64,000 nucleotides of DNA from Gadus chalcogrammus (GCF_026213295.1 NC_079414.1:3052312-3116311), one strand, 5' to 3'. Positions 1 to 11,203 are shown, numbered from the stretch's first letter. Notes: generated from the letters alone by a model not told the origin. Translations and numbers: made by a program.

Positions 1-591
1 TTAGGCAAGAAATACCAAAGACTTTACTTGCAGATCAGTGAGCAATTCAAAAGTTGAGATGTGTGTGATGCATTTGATCAGTGAGCAAAATTGTTCCAGG
101 ATAACCTCTTTTTAATCCTCTTAAAACCACAATGCTTTCAGAATGCAGAGGGCTAGCAGTACAGAGAAATCTCTTGGTGTTTTCCAGGCTGATATTTGTT
201 CCTGAAGAACATTGGTGGGCTTGAACCGGTTCTTGATGTCTTGATATGAGACAATTGAAAATGTGCAAAGCTTTCAGATTTTTACCCAGAGCTTCTCCTA
301 CGCTGGAAAACAATGATTTAATGCAGACTGCACTGGCATCTGCAGGGATCACTATCCCATAATATGACTGCAGATGAAGCTACCATTCCAGAGTCAATAT
401 AGAAATATACACATACTTAGACCCAAACGTAGACGCATACAGACCCAGACGTGTGTGCGTGGGCCTGTTCTGCCAGCGAGGCAAGGAGTACCACTTCATA
501 CCAGATCACTGTGTGTCACAGCTTCATGCAACTGAAAGTACGGCCATTAATCGACTTATTGTTCTGCAAGTAAGCTTCACCACTATCGAGA

Positions 592-784
592 GAGTCACCA
601 CTATCGACAACACAGTTACAAGACGGGTCACTGTGTTGTGAGTCACCATCGACAACACACTTACAAGAGCAGTCCCTGTGTTGTGAGTCACCCTCGACAA
701 CACAGTTACAAGGGGAGTCACTGTGTTGTGAGTCACCATCAACAACTAAGTTACAAGAGGAGTAACTGTGTTGTGAGTCACCAT
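592..784. repeat. 45-bp minisatellite, left-arm copy
   Basis: About four tandem units of 45 bp, each starting GAGTCACCATCGACAACACA and ending CTGTGTTGT. Because 45 is a multiple of three, reading frames stay open through it on both strands; these are not evidence of a protein. Confidence 0.9.
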
Positions 785-799
785 GGATCCGGTTTTAGA

Positions 800-1907
800 T
801 CCAGTCCTAAAGTCGGTTCTGGACCCAGGGCCTAAAATTGGGGCTTCCTAAAGTAGAGACATCTTCAGTCTGTGTGGACATCCAAGTCATTGAAACATGG
901 CATGTAAAGGTAAAAGTCCTAATCACAAAGTAATCTTCCTCATATTTCTGCACACACATTCCAAACTGCTTTCCCTTCCCTTCTTTGGTGATCACATTGC
1001 GGTTTTCATCAAACCCTCTCATCCTCATTAATGTGTAGAATTCCCCGCTTAGGTTGTTCAGAGCTTACGCGTCCGTTGATCATTTATCTCCCCTTATCCA
1101 CACCTTGTTTTGCTAATTATCTCGCCTTTTATCTGCAGCCCCATCACTCACCTAATTTGGCCCAGCACTCAACCCCTTATATTTTAAAGAGGCCATGTTC
1201 CAAAGGCTCATTTAAGACAAAGAAGATAAAAGAAAGCTTGAAGTGATATAAACTCGTTATAAACTTTAAATAAAACCTCACACAGCCCCTCGGACTCAAC
1301 ACTTTCTAGCAGCAGTTAATTAAATAGGCAGTGTGGATGTTGGGTTCCCGGTAACATATTGTTTTGGGATCAGACTTTGAGCATGTTGCTCCTCATCGTA
1401 TCAGGGATCCAGAGTTCTGTAGGTCTACAAGGACACTAACCCCTCCTCATCCAATGTGGCTTCTTTCTGACCCATCACATTGACTCCCGTCCCTCTCTGA
1501 TCAAATCCATGTTTTTAATGAGGCAATTAAGAACACATAAGAGCCATACCAGATATAGAATGTGCTTAAGGGGTCATCAACAGGCCATAAAGTCATGGAT
1601 AAAGTGCCTTTATTGTCATGCGTCCTCATAATAGTATGCTAACAGCCTCAGAGGCTAATTGGCCTCACGCTGTTCTGACAACATTATAAACCTGTCATCC
1701 GCTTCAAGGAACATACTCATCTTCATTGCTTGTTCATATATGAATAATTGCGCCCCCATGCGCACCAGGTCTTCTGCACCAGTGAGCCCACGTGCTATTT
1801 AGTATATAAATTCTCTGGACGGAGCATTAATGGGATGACAACACACACTGCTGTATGCATCCCTTCCATTGGTGCTGCAGGCGTGTTCCATGGGGGCCTG
1901 CCCGTAA
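800..1907. other. Left-arm non-coding stretch
   Basis: No gene recognised. From about 1,411 onward this is repeat sequence that recurs in the right arm (mirrored) and a third time, in direct orientation, from 21,301. The mirrored right-arm segment is about 15,793-16,900. Confidence 0.6.
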
Positions 1908-2085
1908 TTCCGACACCTCATTGTTCCGACGTCTCAATGGTCCGAAATATTTCCCATTAGATCGACATGCCACTATGCCGACGGTTCAATTTTCCGAAAA
2001 CGGAACCCATTGGTCCGAAGATCAGTTTGTCCGACTTTTCAAAAAGGAGGCGCATTAGGCCGACGGTTCAATATGCCGAATAGGC
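1908..2085. repeat. Degenerate 16-bp repeat with CCGA core (left arm)
   Basis: CCGA recurs at a spacing near 16 bp, for example CCGACACCTCATTGTT, CCGACGTCTCAATGGT and CCGACGGTTCAATATG, with some irregular steps. The same array is at 15,615-15,792 in the right arm and again, more decayed, at 21,780-21,965. Confidence 0.75.
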
Positions 2086-2259
2086 CTACATATAAAGAGT
2101 TTTATACCTCGCTCTCTCGCTCTCTGCCACTCTCTCTCCTACATATCACGTTCACGATGAATATTGGAGAGCAAAGTGACAACGCTTCACTTCATTTCGA
2201 CACGGTGTTTCAGCCCCATGGACAGAGAGCGTAGGTCTAATTCTCAACACGGGCACGAA

Positions 2260-2318
<59 letters not shown>

Positions 2319-2442
2319 TACTAAATACATGGTATGAGGTATAAGTTTAAACAAGTTTCCTTTTTGAAAAGTCGGACAATCGGACCTTCGGACCAATGGG
2401 TTCCGTTTTCGGAACATTGAACCGTCGGCATAGTGGCATGTC
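1964..2442. mobile_element. Foldback/MITE-like element with 84-bp inverted ends (left arm)
   Basis: Bases 1,964-2,047 recur inverted at 2,359-2,442, beginning GACATGCCACTATGCCGACG. The interior holds the end of the CCGA repeat and a CA microsatellite at 2,271-2,316. No transposase was seen. No convincing TSD was found, so calling it mobile is an inference. The third copy of the surrounding repeat (21,301-22,166) keeps the first inverted end but lacks the second. Confidence 0.6.
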
Positions 2443-3539
2443 AGTGTGAAGGCCAGCCTCCACACTGCAGAATACCATCAATGGAGTTAGTTCAGTTAAT
2501 TCCCCCTTGGCAATTATATGCTAGGATCCGCTTGCCAGACATATCAGATCCTAACCAGCAGAACCGAATGTGGGAGAAGAAGTGCAGAGTGAAGACTTGC
2601 ATTGAAGTGCAATCAGCCTGTTCTCCCTTTAAAGTGGAAGGACGCCGTTCCTAGTACATCACCATAATGTGCATCGCATACCCTGCGTACCTTTTGCCCT
2701 GATCAACCAGACATGCTTTGGTGAGCCTTTGACATTGATTTGAAACGAGAGACCCCCACCCTGACTGGTGCCTCTGACTCACTCTCCAGGAGGAGGCCCA
2801 GGCCGGACCACCAGAGACCCTAAATGCTTCAGTGTGTTGTGCACCACAGCAGATGCTGCTCTGCTCCTCTGCGACTTGCTTTCAGCGCAGACTGCAAAAA
2901 AAGTGAATTTTCTTATATAAAGCTCTGGCCTAATGCTACAGGGGCTGGAATGAATGTGTTTCAGCTTGAATATCCTCCAAAGTATAAGCGACACATTCAA
3001 ACAGCAAAGTATGCGTCATAATGTTTTATACTCAACATGTGAAAGGTCACTGGAAACTTCCTGCAGTAAACGTTGGCCGAATGCAGTTTAAATATCAGTG
3101 ATTCACTAATATGGCTACATACTGTAGATTACTATTTATACCTGAACGTGACTTTTTCAAGCAATGTGCTGTACAGAAAGTTCAATCCTCTCAACCCTTT
3201 CAAACAACTCGCCCTCTTAGGGCCGTTACATAGTCAACGCAAGCAACGCGCGTAACCCACGTGAGTGACGCGAGCGACGCGCATCCTTTCATAGTCTACA
3301 CAGCATAAGCGAACGTTGCGGGCAATACATGGCATGCAATACACCACTCACGCCATGGGTGGCAGCAGAGTCACCGGTGCTTTCGCGGGTGACATTCCAG
3401 GTGACATTCCGATCAAAGTGGCTACGAAAGAAGAGTGATGAAGCGCAGAGATAGGCGGTGGTATGTGCGCCCTTTAAATACCACACGAGATCAGGTTGGG
3501 AAATTGTTTCTCTGGGGCTTCCAATGTGAAGCCTGGACA

Positions 3540-4493
3540 AGGAGAGGCATTTCCAGTATTTTCGGATGTCGGCGCCAAAGTTTGATGATCTCCTTTCGCG
3601 AGTCATCCGATATCTTCCAGACTCTCACCAAAACCGGCCCTTGTCAGGTAGGGCTGGCCCGAATGCCATTTTTCAGGCTTCGAATACTCGTTGGTTTTTC
3701 CGAGCGAATATTCGAATACTCGTTCCAGAAAAAAACAAACATCAAAAACCACATTAATAATCCCTATATACTCCCTGGAACCGATTTTGACAGTATCTGC
3801 ATATTTTGTTGAAGATTTAATAGCTTTTGAACGTTAATTAGTAGGCCTAAGTAGGTTGAAATTCCTTAGTTTTTCCCCGTGAAAGCGAACAGCTGTTGCT
3901 CCGTTCCAAATCAGCTGTCCTCTGCCATCTCAGCCCTTACGGGAGCTTTTCAATTCATCCTGGAACGTGCATCTTTTCAGGGAATTTGTACAATAAATCC
4001 ATAACAAATACCGAATATTGATTGTCTTATGTGTCCATATTATATCCACTATTGACCGGGTATTCCCAAGACGCTCACCCTCTGCAGCAAGCCAGTCACA
4101 GTTGATTGGCGCGGCGCTGTAAAGCGAACGTAAACAAACAACTAAGCTAAGGTTAGCATTTCGCTAAGTATTACTTTTCCTCCAGGGATCCCGCTAATGT
4201 TGTGTAAAGGGAAAAACAGAAAAGGGAAACAAGATATCTATTCTTCCTCCACCTCTCCCGCTTCTCTGCTTGGTGTCGCTGACGCTTATAGTTTGCCTCC
4301 CTCGCTCTGGTAACGTCACGTACGTGAAAAATCTAAACGAAGCTCTGAATACTGATTTAAAATTTGAATACTAATATTCCGAACGAGTATTCGAATATTC
4401 GAATAACTCGGGCCAGCCCTATTGTCAGGGAGCAGCTGGCAGATTATTTTTTGTCAGATGCTGGCGTGTTTCCCCACCAGTACAATGTGCTAC
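3540..4493 (+). pseudogene. Harbinger transposase remnant split by a hAT MITE (left arm)
   Basis: At 3,552-3,648 the plus strand encodes YFRMSAPKFDDLLSRV, close to the 'yFRMs...FdeLLs.v' segment known from HARBI1-like transposases. After the MITE, 4,428-4,493 encodes REQLADYFLSDAGVFPHQY, which resembles the C-terminal '..R..l.dYF...ga.pwQ' end of the same family. The central DDE domain is missing, so the element was deleted internally before the MITE landed. It cannot encode an active transposase. Family assignment rests on remembered family motifs. Confidence 0.65.
3649..4421. mobile_element. hAT-type MITE, 773 bp, with 8-bp TSD (left arm)
   Basis: TIRs start TAGGGCTGGCCCGAAT and the element is flanked by perfect 8-bp TSDs TTGTCAGG (3,641-3,648 and 4,422-4,429). 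Subterminal runs of CGAATA/TATTCG repeat at both ends. No transposase is encoded. The same family occurs at 13,258-14,046 and 48,237-48,882. The 8-bp TSD places it with hAT elements. Confidence 0.9.
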
Positions 4494-5382
4494 AATTGGG
4501 TATGCGCACTGACAATAAATATATATACATTGGTCACTTGGAAGCATGACTTTGATTCATTAGTTATCATGTTACACAAGTTACCTAATTTGGTTTACGT
4601 CAAACTCATTAATTAATATCCATATAAAATGTTTATACAACAGCTACTGCCTTGACAGATTAATGAATTATTTAAGTGTAGGCCTATAGCCAAAGGCTTT
4701 AAGCTATAGCGCATAATGTCCACATAAATTATATGGTAGGCAGCATTATTAGAGAAAAGGGGTTTATTTATCAAATACAGAAAATAGTCCCACCATACAC
4801 ACACACACATTTTTCATTCACTACACACTCACGCTTTCAAATTTCATTCACTCAAAGAGGCTACTGAACTTATGTTTCACAAAGAACATGAACACTTATG
4901 TTTCACATAGAACGTGAACACAAAACATTACGTAATTAATTCAAATAGGCTAACACTAAAACAAATAAGGCCAGTAGGCCTAATAGAACGAATATCGGGT
5001 GACAAGATCATTAAAATGGCTCACAATCCCGCATCAGCTGTTTGATGTCGCGCATCAAAATAGCACTTTGCCCCTGTGGAAGGGTTCGCATAAATTGGCA
5101 CAGGTAATTAGTAAAAGAGACGTGAATGTCATTCTTATCACGTTCCCGCATCCTCTCATATGTTCTTCTGTAAATATAACCTATAGTGGAAATAATGTAC
5201 AATATTTGCAGTATCGCCCCCACCGACAACGCATAGTATTGCATGGATCGGCGCGTCGCGTATCAAAAATTGGCAGGACGCGTTTTGCTACGTGTCGACA
5301 CATAATGGCGGCCGAAGCGTGGCGTCGCATAGCCTTCTGGACACGTATGCGTAGCGATGCGTCGACTATGTAACGGCCCTAA

Positions 5383-6380
5383 GTTATGTGCAGTCTGTGC
5401 TCCAATGCTCAATAATCACAGTACAGACTGTGGTGCCTATGAAGACATTAAGGGGCGCTACGCTGCGACTCTAATCATTCAAAGTACACACCACAACTCC
5501 AGTCAATTAGAGAGTGTGTATTAGAACTCATTTAGTAAATTAGAGTCATTTGTGTACCTGTGTGTTTATGAATCATCCTGAACATCTCAGTCCCACCTGT
5601 GGTGAACCCAGAAGCAGATGGAACAAGAAACGTGCTTCGGTGTGCAGTTAGCATGAGGACACGTCTCTTATGGTTTATGGAGGAGCCTGGGTTTGGCTCT
5701 CTGCTTCCACCTCAGGAAGGGAACCTCTTTCTCTCACTGCGGGCCTTTTGTTGTCACACTGCTGGCCTAGCTATAGCACCAAACGCTCTCATTCGCCCTC
5801 ATTCTCATGAGGAATACATACGATGTTTCAGATCTGCATTCATTTATTTACCCTTCTACAACTTCTTTACTTTTCCATATGACCTTTTTATCTCTTATCT
5901 CTTATCTCTTTTCTTTCTTATTTCTTCATTCCTGAACTCTTTCTCCTCAAAGCGTCTCAGGGCAGCCCCTGGAGTCGGTTCTGGACGTTGAGGAACGGGT
6001 CACTGGCCCTGATGTATGCTGCAGAGCCCACCCTACTGGAGTTGCTACAGTGTCTCTGTGTCACTCTTCATGTTGTATCTCTACTTCTGATTGATACCGG
6101 CCCCTCCCTGCTCTCCCTGCTCCCATCCTCCAACTCTTTGACTATTTGGGCCGCATTTGGCCAAGGAGCATGGCATCATGAGTCAGGATGATCATGTAAT
6201 ATATACTCCTATCAACTTAATGTGCAGGTTCTGAGAAAATCTCACTTATAGTATGTCTTGTATCTCATAGCTGGTTGATAAGTCCCTCCAAACAAGAGCC
6301 ATGAATGGACGGCTGCCTCAAGCAAACACGTTGTCTCTCTACAAGCGCTGGGCCTCTAGGTGGACCATATGACTTCTTAG
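5383..6380. other. Left-arm stretch without recognised gene
   Basis: Nothing recognised. Open frames here are short and recur, broken by indels, in the right-arm mirror (about 11,320-12,322). A pyrimidine-rich run lies near 5,880-5,950. Confidence 0.5.
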
Positions 6381-6496
6381 TTGCGGGGCAATGGCTTAGT
6401 TGTGGGGCCCTTGGCTTAGTTGTGGGGCCCATGGCTTAGTCACGGGGCCCTTGGCTTAGTCGTGGGGAACTTGGCTTTGTCGCAGGGCCCTTGGCC
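6381..6496. repeat. 20-bp minisatellite, left arm
   Basis: About six units of roughly TTGTGGGGCCCTTGGCTTAG. The mirror array is at about 11,204-11,319. Confidence 0.85.
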
Positions 6497-6894
6497 AACG
6501 TCGGTGGTTGTTGAGTAGTCCCATTTTTTTTATCACGTAATGCTTTCAGTGATCCGTCTTCCCAGGTTTCATTGTTGTTTAAATTAAATAACTTTTTTTA
6601 GATAATGTTTAGTGGCTGCCCAGTAGAGCCCCACGCATTGGACAGGTTTGACAATCATGACAACCGCTCTACAAAGCCATGGTTTGGTCAATATTTGATT
6701 TACCAAGTACCTACCCTTAACACTAGCTTAACTAAAACGCTAACCAACACGATACGTCCAATGTTTCAAAACATCCTCAATGGCTTTAACATTAAAATTG
6801 CAATTGTAGAAATTAAATATATCAATGGTTACGATTTAACAACACTTTTATGAATGAATTAGCAGTTATGTATTTGTAATGAAATCAAAAGGAA

Positions 6895-7500
6895 ATACCC
6901 TTGCATTGCCTATTAACAAATCTTACTACTATAATAGCAGGCCTGGCGCACCAGTTACTCAAGTTACTCATGTGCACATGTGCCAAGCAGCCTGCAGCTC
7001 CACACACACACAGCACACGCAAATGCAGGCATACATATGGAGTTGGAATCATGCCAAAACCCCACCCACACACAAAACGTGTTTTACTCACGCACAACAA
7101 TTCACACACACACAAAGCGTGTTTTACTCACGCTTAACGATTCACATACACACTCAGTATGGTTTGCAAATGCAAAACATCATTCACAAACTAAAGCATT
7201 TTGCTTCAGAAACAAATACAGTATGTTTTACACATACAAAGAAACATATTTCTTCACTTACAAAAAAATATCCTCCAAGTACAAACTAAAATCTTTCAAG
7301 TACAAACTAAAATCTTCCAAGTACAAAAAAAAATCCTTCAAGTACAAAAAACAATTCTACAAGCAAGGAAATCTGAAAGTTGCGCGTGGATCTGAAGGCA
7401 TTTGCGCGTGGATCAGCAAGGCGGAAAATTAGTGCCAAAAGTCACGTGACAAACAAATGTCCTGTGATTCACACTACGTAACAGCAGGTGGCGCTGTTGA
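6895..7500. repeat. Dispersed repeat with ACTCACGCACAAC units (left arm)
   Basis: Contains repeated words such as CGTGTTTTACTCACGCACAA at about 40-bp spacing, then short tandem AAGTACAAACTAAAATCTTCC-like units (7,270-7,350), then a conserved tail ending near the sequence CAGCAGGTGGCGCTGTTGAG. Copies exist at 10,200-10,805 (mirror) and 63,317-63,700 (direct). Frames through it are low-complexity and not credible genes. Confidence 0.75.
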
Positions 7501-7735
7501 GTCAGTTTAAGGCCGCCAGGACGATCGCCATAGTAACACGGTAAATAAATGGCAAAAAATAGGCTGAGAACGAATTTGCATTTACGATATGTTCAATAAA
7601 ACGTAATCACGGAAAATACGTTCAGACAAAGGTAATTGAGAATGCCGAATTGTTCTCTGGGAAAGTAATTTTGATGAGATAGGGTTGCTCTGTCAGTCGT
7701 CAAAAAAAGTGGACGGACGTGGTCTCTATAGCAAC

Positions 7736-7975
7736 GACCTCGAGCTACAGTGACGTTGAGCTACAGTGACGTTGAGCTACAGTGACGTTGAGCTACAGTG
7801 AGTTGAGCTACAGTGACGTTGAGCTACAGTGACGTTGAGCTACAGTGACGTGAGTACAGTGACGTTGAGCTACAGTGACGTTGAGCACGTGACGTGAGCC
7901 ACGTGACGTTGAGCCACGTGACGTTGAGCCACGTGACGTTGAGCCACGTGACGTTGAGCCACGTGACGTTGGCGC
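7736..7975. repeat. E-box/CRE-half-site minisatellite, left arm
   Basis: Tandem 16-bp units GAGCTACAGTGACGTT (about eight, several damaged) followed by 15-bp units GAGCCACGTGACGTT (six CACGTG cores). The second type fuses an E-box (CACGTG) to a CRE half-site (TGACGT). The right arm has twelve CACGTG units instead of six. Confidence 0.9.
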
Positions 7976-8040
7976 AAGTCCAAACTAATAACTAGTAAAC
8001 TAGGGTCCACTGGTCCTCCTAATGATCATGTAGTATATTT

Positions 8041-8640
8041 AATGCCCTCTTTCATATATATGATACCACCACCACTGGGACGTGGCAACAATTTCCCATA
8101 TCCATATGGGGAGGGGGGGAGGCGTGTACAGTAGACATAAGTAGGAGCACACTCAGGGGAGCAATGACCTCTCACAGATATTTAATGAATTGTTTCAAAT
8201 AAACCCTGGCTCGTTATGTCAATGAGCTTGGGTGTTTTGCTTTCAAGAATAGATTATAGGCTGGTGTCACTATAAACCTGTCCATGCGCGTCTCTCAGAG
8301 TACGTAACAAGTACTCTGAGAGACGTAACAAGCCACAAGACTGAGATAAAAAACAAACAAGTCAAGTTCATTAAATATGTAACTTATTAAATACAAGTCT
8401 AAACTGCGGAAAATATAAACATATTCCAAGGTGCCTTTTGAAGGAAAACTTGGAAATACTCTCTATTCTAACAGCGGACCCTAGTTTACGAGAAAAAAAC
8501 TCAATTGACGGCAGCTCCGTTGCCCCCTTAAGGGGTAGTTCGGAATTTTGGACATAGCCTGATTCCAAGTGAACATTGGTATTCTTTATCACTGGAGACA
8601 GTTGACACATTTCATTCAGTCCTTCTAGTTGCAGAGTTCG
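8041..8640. repeat. Dispersed repeat next to the axis (left arm)
   Basis: Sequence with the words AACTAGGGTCC, GAGAGGTCATT and CTCTCAGAGTAC that recurs in the right arm (about 9,020-9,650) and, in diverged pieces, at 29,020-29,740. A local inverted repeat (8,291-8,303 with 8,311-8,323) forms the TCTCTCAGAGTAC stem. Confidence 0.7.
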
Positions 8641-8790
8641 CTCGTGCTAGGCTAGCACCGGCAACGGGCAATGCTAGCCTGCTAAAAACAGTCTTACCCA
8701 CTCCACAGTACAACCGTACACAGTACACAAAATCCGTGTGGTTGACGGCGTCAGACCAGCACGGATTTGAGTCAAGCCGCGTGGTAACTT

Positions 8791-8832
8791 GGCACACACA
8801 CACAGATTCCCATTTCAATCTGTGTGTGTGCC
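8791..8832. repeat. Axis hairpin of the palindrome
   Basis: The two arms meet in a CA/GT stem ending in AGATT / AATCT around an 8-base loop (8,809-8,816). The left stem has one extra CA unit. Past this hairpin the arms continue to pair outward with small differences. Confidence 0.9.
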
Positions 8833-8859
8833 AAAGTTGACCACGGCGGGGCTTGACTC

Positions 8860-8902
8860 AAAATCCGTGCTGGTCTGACGCCGTCAGACCAGCACGGATT
8901 TT
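8860..8902. repeat. Perfect 43-bp local palindrome beside the axis
   Basis: Two 21-base arms (8,860-8,880 and 8,882-8,902) are perfect reverse complements around one C. The left arm of the big palindrome holds an imperfect version of the same structure around 8,728-8,772. Confidence 0.9.
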
Positions 8903-9019
8903 GTGTACTGTGTACGGTGTACTGTGGAGTGGGTAAGACTGTTTTTAATAGCAGGCTAGCATTGCCCGTTGCCGTGTGCTAGCCTAGCACGAGCGAACTC
9001 TGCAACTAGAAGGACTGAA

Positions 9020-9650
9020 TGAAATGTGTCAAACTGTCTCCAGTGATAAAGAATACCAATGTTCACTTGGGAATCAGGCCCTATGTCCAAAATTCCGAAC
9101 TACCCCTTTAAGGGCGGCAACGGAGCTGCCGTCAATTGAGGTTTTTTTCTCGTAAACTAGGGTCCGCTGGTTAGGAAATAGAGAGATATTCCAAGGTTTC
9201 CTTCAAAAGGCACCTTGGAATATGTTTCTATTTTCCGCAGTTTAGACTTGTAGTCAATAAGTTACTTTTTTAATGAACTTTTCTCGTTTGTTTTTTTATC
9301 TCAGTCTTGTGGCTTGTTACGTCTCTCAGAGTACTTGTTACGTACTCTGAGAGACGCGCATGGACAGGTTTTATAGTGACACAGCCTATAATCTATTCTT
9401 GAAAGCAAAACACCAAGCTCATTGACATAACGAGGCAGGGTTATTTGAAACAATTCATTAAATATCTGTGAGAGGTCATTGCTCCTCCTGAGTGTGCTTC
9501 CTACTTATGTCTACTGTACACGCCTCCCCCCCCTCCCCATATGGATATGGGAAATTGTTGCCACGTCCCAGTGGTGGTGGTATCATATATATGAAAGAGG
9601 GCATTAAAATATACTACAATGATCAATTAGGAGGACCAGTGGACCCTAGT
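9020..9650. repeat. Dispersed repeat next to the axis (right arm)
   Basis: Mirror of 8,041-8,640. Includes the same CTCTCAGAGTAC hairpin near 9,320-9,352. Confidence 0.7.
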
Positions 9651-9680
9651 TTACTAGTTTATTAGTTTGGACTTGCGCCA

Positions 9681-9955
9681 ACGTCACGTGGCTCAACGTC
9701 ACGTGGCTCAACGTCACGTGGCTCAACGTCACGTGGCTCAACGTCACGTGGCTCAACGTCACGTGGCTCAACGTCACGTGGCTCAACGTCACGTGGCTCA
9801 ACGTCACGTGGCTCAACGTCACGTGGCTCAACGTCACGTGGCTCAACGTCACGTGGCTCAACGTCACTGTAGCTCAACGTCACTGTAGCTCAACGTCACT
9901 GTAGCTCAACGTCACTGTAGCTCAACGTCACTGTAGCTCAACGTCACTGTAGCTC
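9681..9955. repeat. E-box/CRE-half-site minisatellite, right arm
   Basis: Twelve perfect 15-bp units ACGTCACGTGGCTCA (9,681-9,860), then six 16-bp units ACGTCACTGTAGCTCA (to 9,955) in which the E-box is lost. Each 15-bp unit carries two CpGs. Every frame stays open because the unit is five codons, giving spurious repeated peptides. Confidence 0.95.
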
Positions 9956-10199
9956 GAGGTCGTTGCTATAGAGACCACGTCCGTCCACTTTTTTTGACGA
10001 CTGACAGAGCAACCCTATCTCATCAAAATTACTTTCCCAGAGAACAATTCGGCATTCTCAATTACCTTTGTCTGAACGTATTTTGTCCGTGATTACGTTT
10101 TATTGAACATATCGTAAATGCAAATTCGTTCTCAGCCTATTTTTTGCCATTTATTTACCGTGTTACTATGGCGATCGTCCTGGCGGCCTTAAACTGACT

Positions 10200-10805
10200 C
10201 AACAGCGCCACCTGCTGTTACGTAGTGTGAATCACAGGACATTTGTTTGTCACGTGACTTTTGGCACTAATTTTCCGCCTTGCTGATCCACGCGCAAATG
10301 CCTTCAGATCCACGCGCAACTTTCAGATTTCCTCTGCTTGTAGAATTGTTTTTTGTACGTGAAGGATTTTTTTTTTGTACTTGGAAGATTTTAGTTTGTA
10401 CCTTGAAAAGATTTTAGGTTTGTACTGGAGGATATTTTTTTGTAAGTGAAAAATAGTTTTTTGTATGTGTAAAACATACTGTATTTGTTTCTGAAAGCAA
10501 AATGCCTTTAGTTTGGAATGATGTTTTGCATTGCAAACCATACTGAGTGTGTATGGAATAGTTAAGCGTGAGTAAAACACGCTTTGTGTGTGTGTGAATT
10601 GTTGTGCGTGAGTAAAACACGTTTTGTGTGTGGGTGGGGTTTTGGCATGATTCCAACTCCATATGTATGCCTGCATTTGCGTGTGCTGTGTGTGTGTGTG
10701 AGCTGCAGGCTGCTTGGCACATGTGCACATGAGTAACTTGAGTAACTGGTGCGCCAGGCCTGCTATTATAGTAGTAAGATTTGTTAATAGGCAATGCAAG
10801 GGTAT
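10200..10805. repeat. Dispersed repeat with ACTCACGCACAAC units (right arm)
   Basis: Mirror copy of 6,895-7,500, differing by several 1-bp indels in A/T runs. Confidence 0.75.
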
Positions 10806-11203
10806 TTCCTTTTGATTTCATTACAAATACATAACGGCTAATTCATTCATAAAAGTGTCTGGTTAAATCGTAACCATTGATATATTTAATTTCTACAATT
10901 GCAATTTTAATGTTAACGCCATTGAGGGATGTTTGAAACATTGGACGTATCGTGTTGGTTAGCGTTTTAGTTAAGCTAGTGTTAAGGGTAGGTACTTGGT
11001 AAATCAAATATTGACAAACCATGGCTTTGTAGAGCGGTTGTCATGATTGTCAAACCTGGTCCAATGCGTGGGGCTCTACTGGGCAGCCACTAAACATTAT
11101 TCTAAAAAAGTTATTTAATTTAAACAACAATGAAACCTCGGGAAGACGGATCACTGAAAGCATTACGTGATAAAAAAAATGGGACTACTCAACAACCACC
11201 GAC

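Larger units (their letters stand above)
3220..5379 (+). mobile_element. PIF/Harbinger-type element, internally deleted (left arm)
   Basis: The ends are inverted repeats starting GGGCCGTTACATAGTC, flanked by TTA on the left (3,217-3,219) and TAA on the right (5,380-5,382), which fits the TWA target preference of PIF/Harbinger elements. The interior retains fragments resembling the N- and C-terminal parts of a Harbinger transposase but not its catalytic core. A hAT-type MITE is inserted at 3,649-4,421. The subterminal regions are CpG-rich with many CGC/GCG words. Confidence 0.75.
1..8808 (+). repeat. Left arm of a ~17.7-kb inverted repeat (palindrome)
   Basis: The sequence from base 1 inward to the axis near 8,812 reads as the reverse complement of 8,817-17,699; base 1 pairs with base 17,699. 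The outer ~2.7 kb matches almost base for base. A 1-bp-scale difference near 1,178 and a CA-tract length difference are the first seen. From about 2,760 inward there are frequent 1-3 bp indels and substitutions, for example around 2,800 versus 14,900 and throughout 7,740-7,980. The match reaches the first base of the window, so the outer limit of this arm is not visible. The arm contains only repeats and transposon remnants; no host exon was recognised. Confidence 0.97.

Noticed and set aside
47..352. 101-residue open frame duplicated exactly at 17,348-17,653
   Set aside because: Identical only because it lies in the conserved outer palindrome; no similarity, no start context or splice evidence for a gene.
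9646..9888. Open frames of repeated five-residue peptides on three frames
   Set aside because: They are translations of the 15-bp minisatellite; the unit length alone keeps all frames open.
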